NCBI GenBank assembly: GCA_039621445.1
Contig: CP154954.1
Span: 57,771,602-57,835,601 of the forward strand
Direction: 5' to 3'
From: Euglena gracilis
Taxonomy: Eukaryota > Euglenida > Euglenophyceae > Euglenales
DNA length: 64,000 nt
Both the position numbers and the translations under genes were made by a program. Positions 63,426 through 64,000 of the stretch are shown piece by piece. The notes below the pieces were generated by a model. It searched no databases and was not told where the DNA came from. It saw only the letters and a program-made list of their open reading frames with translations. Numbering within the stretch: position 1 is the stretch's first letter; every line of letters begins with the position of its first letter.

Positions 63426-64000
63426 GGGCGGGGGCAGGTATGGGAACCCCCCCCCAAAACCCCTCAAAACCCCATTTTTTCACACTTTCCAAAATTTCCA
63501 CATTTTCTCAAATTTTGATTTTGAGAGGTTTTTGAAGCATTGAAAGTCAAAAAACTTCAAAGAAAAAAATGTCAGTAAAAATTGACTGTGCCAAAATCTG
63601 GTCCACTTTTTTTGATTTTTTCCCCATTTTTTTCACCCCCTCCTGCCCCCCCCCCCTTGTCGTACGACCACCCCTCATTTATGACCACCCCCCGGTCACA
63701 GGTTGCAGGTCATGGGGTCACAGGTTGCGGGTTGCGAAAACTTCAACACCACCTTAACTTCAACCGCCCCCTCATTTACGACCACCCCCCAGTCGCAGGT
63801 TGCCGGTTATGGAGTGTTACGACCCCTGGCAGGGGGCTCATTGCGGGAAATTGGTGATGTATTTTTTGGTGGTCGCTAGCGATTAGTCGCTAGCGACCGT
63901 TGGTGATGGCCTAGCGACCATTGGTGGTCGGGCCCACTAGTCGGCCCGACCACCAATTTTAAGTCCACCCCCCCTCTAAAAAATTTTTTAAGCCCCTCCC

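Larger units (their letters stand above)
60346..64000. other. Downstream repeat mosaic
   Basis: No gene supported. 60346-60470 is AT-rich and may be 3' UTR or intron. It then holds copies of the ~330-nt repeat (60577-60900, 62150-62440), poly-C/G blocks, the intron-1 hairpin arm (62470-62740), hairpins and tandem units listed separately. No further aldolase exon was found. Confidence 0.55.

Noticed and set aside
1-64000. tRNA, rRNA, riboswitch or origin sequences
   Set aside because: None with a recognisable fold or conserved core was found on either strand.

Overview
The window looks like nuclear DNA of a euglenid (Euglenophyceae). The main evidence is a class II fructose-bisphosphate aldolase gene (52201-60345) whose introns are of the kinds known in euglenids. 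Introns 2 and 4 lack GT/AG borders, carry CAG at +4..+6 and CTG at -8..-6, and pair end to end. Intron 1 is GC-AG but also pairs end to end. Intron 3 is an ordinary 47-nt GT-AG intron. Pyrimidine-tract/AG acceptors just 5' of several ATGs fit spliced-leader trans-splicing. No bacterial operon, rRNA or tRNA gene was seen. The species call is inference.

Layout. 1-6219 (+): the end of a Ty3/gypsy chromovirus pol (integrase C-terminus with chromodomain), then a splice-acceptor-like site and an 1811-codon ORF in the env position. 7451-14790 (-): a second, decayed chromovirus with the same architecture (gag fragment, protease, a DAF/PP/VVP module, RT, RNase H, integrase, chromodomain, shortened third ORF). 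Its protease N-terminal half lies on the opposite strand. 15289-19190 (-): a non-LTR retrotransposon with zinc-finger remnant, 2A-like motif, RT and restriction-like endonuclease. 19301-26359: short TIR elements, long hairpins, minisatellites and poly-G/C repeats.

Bases 10986-26359 recur almost identically at 26373-41754, separated by exactly 13 N. This is the pattern of two overlapping contigs that were scaffolded without merging, so everything at 26373-41754 should be read as a second version (allele or error variant) of 10986-26359, not as independent genes.

41755-52190 is mostly repeats, with a hAT-like TIR element (44888-46548, 8-bp target duplication) and one possible small first exon (50825-51065). 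52201-60345 is the aldolase gene; its introns hold a ~500-nt hairpin, a second hAT-like element (56260-57539, 8-bp target duplication) and dispersed repeats. 60346-64000 is further repeat sequence; the aldolase C-terminus is not found.

A striking property of the whole window is the density of short perfect hairpins (5-8 bp stems, 3-5 nt loops such as AAA, TTAT, TAT, TTC), including inside reading frames. Where the two chromoviruses can be aligned, two hairpins are kept by paired changes at mostly synonymous positions.
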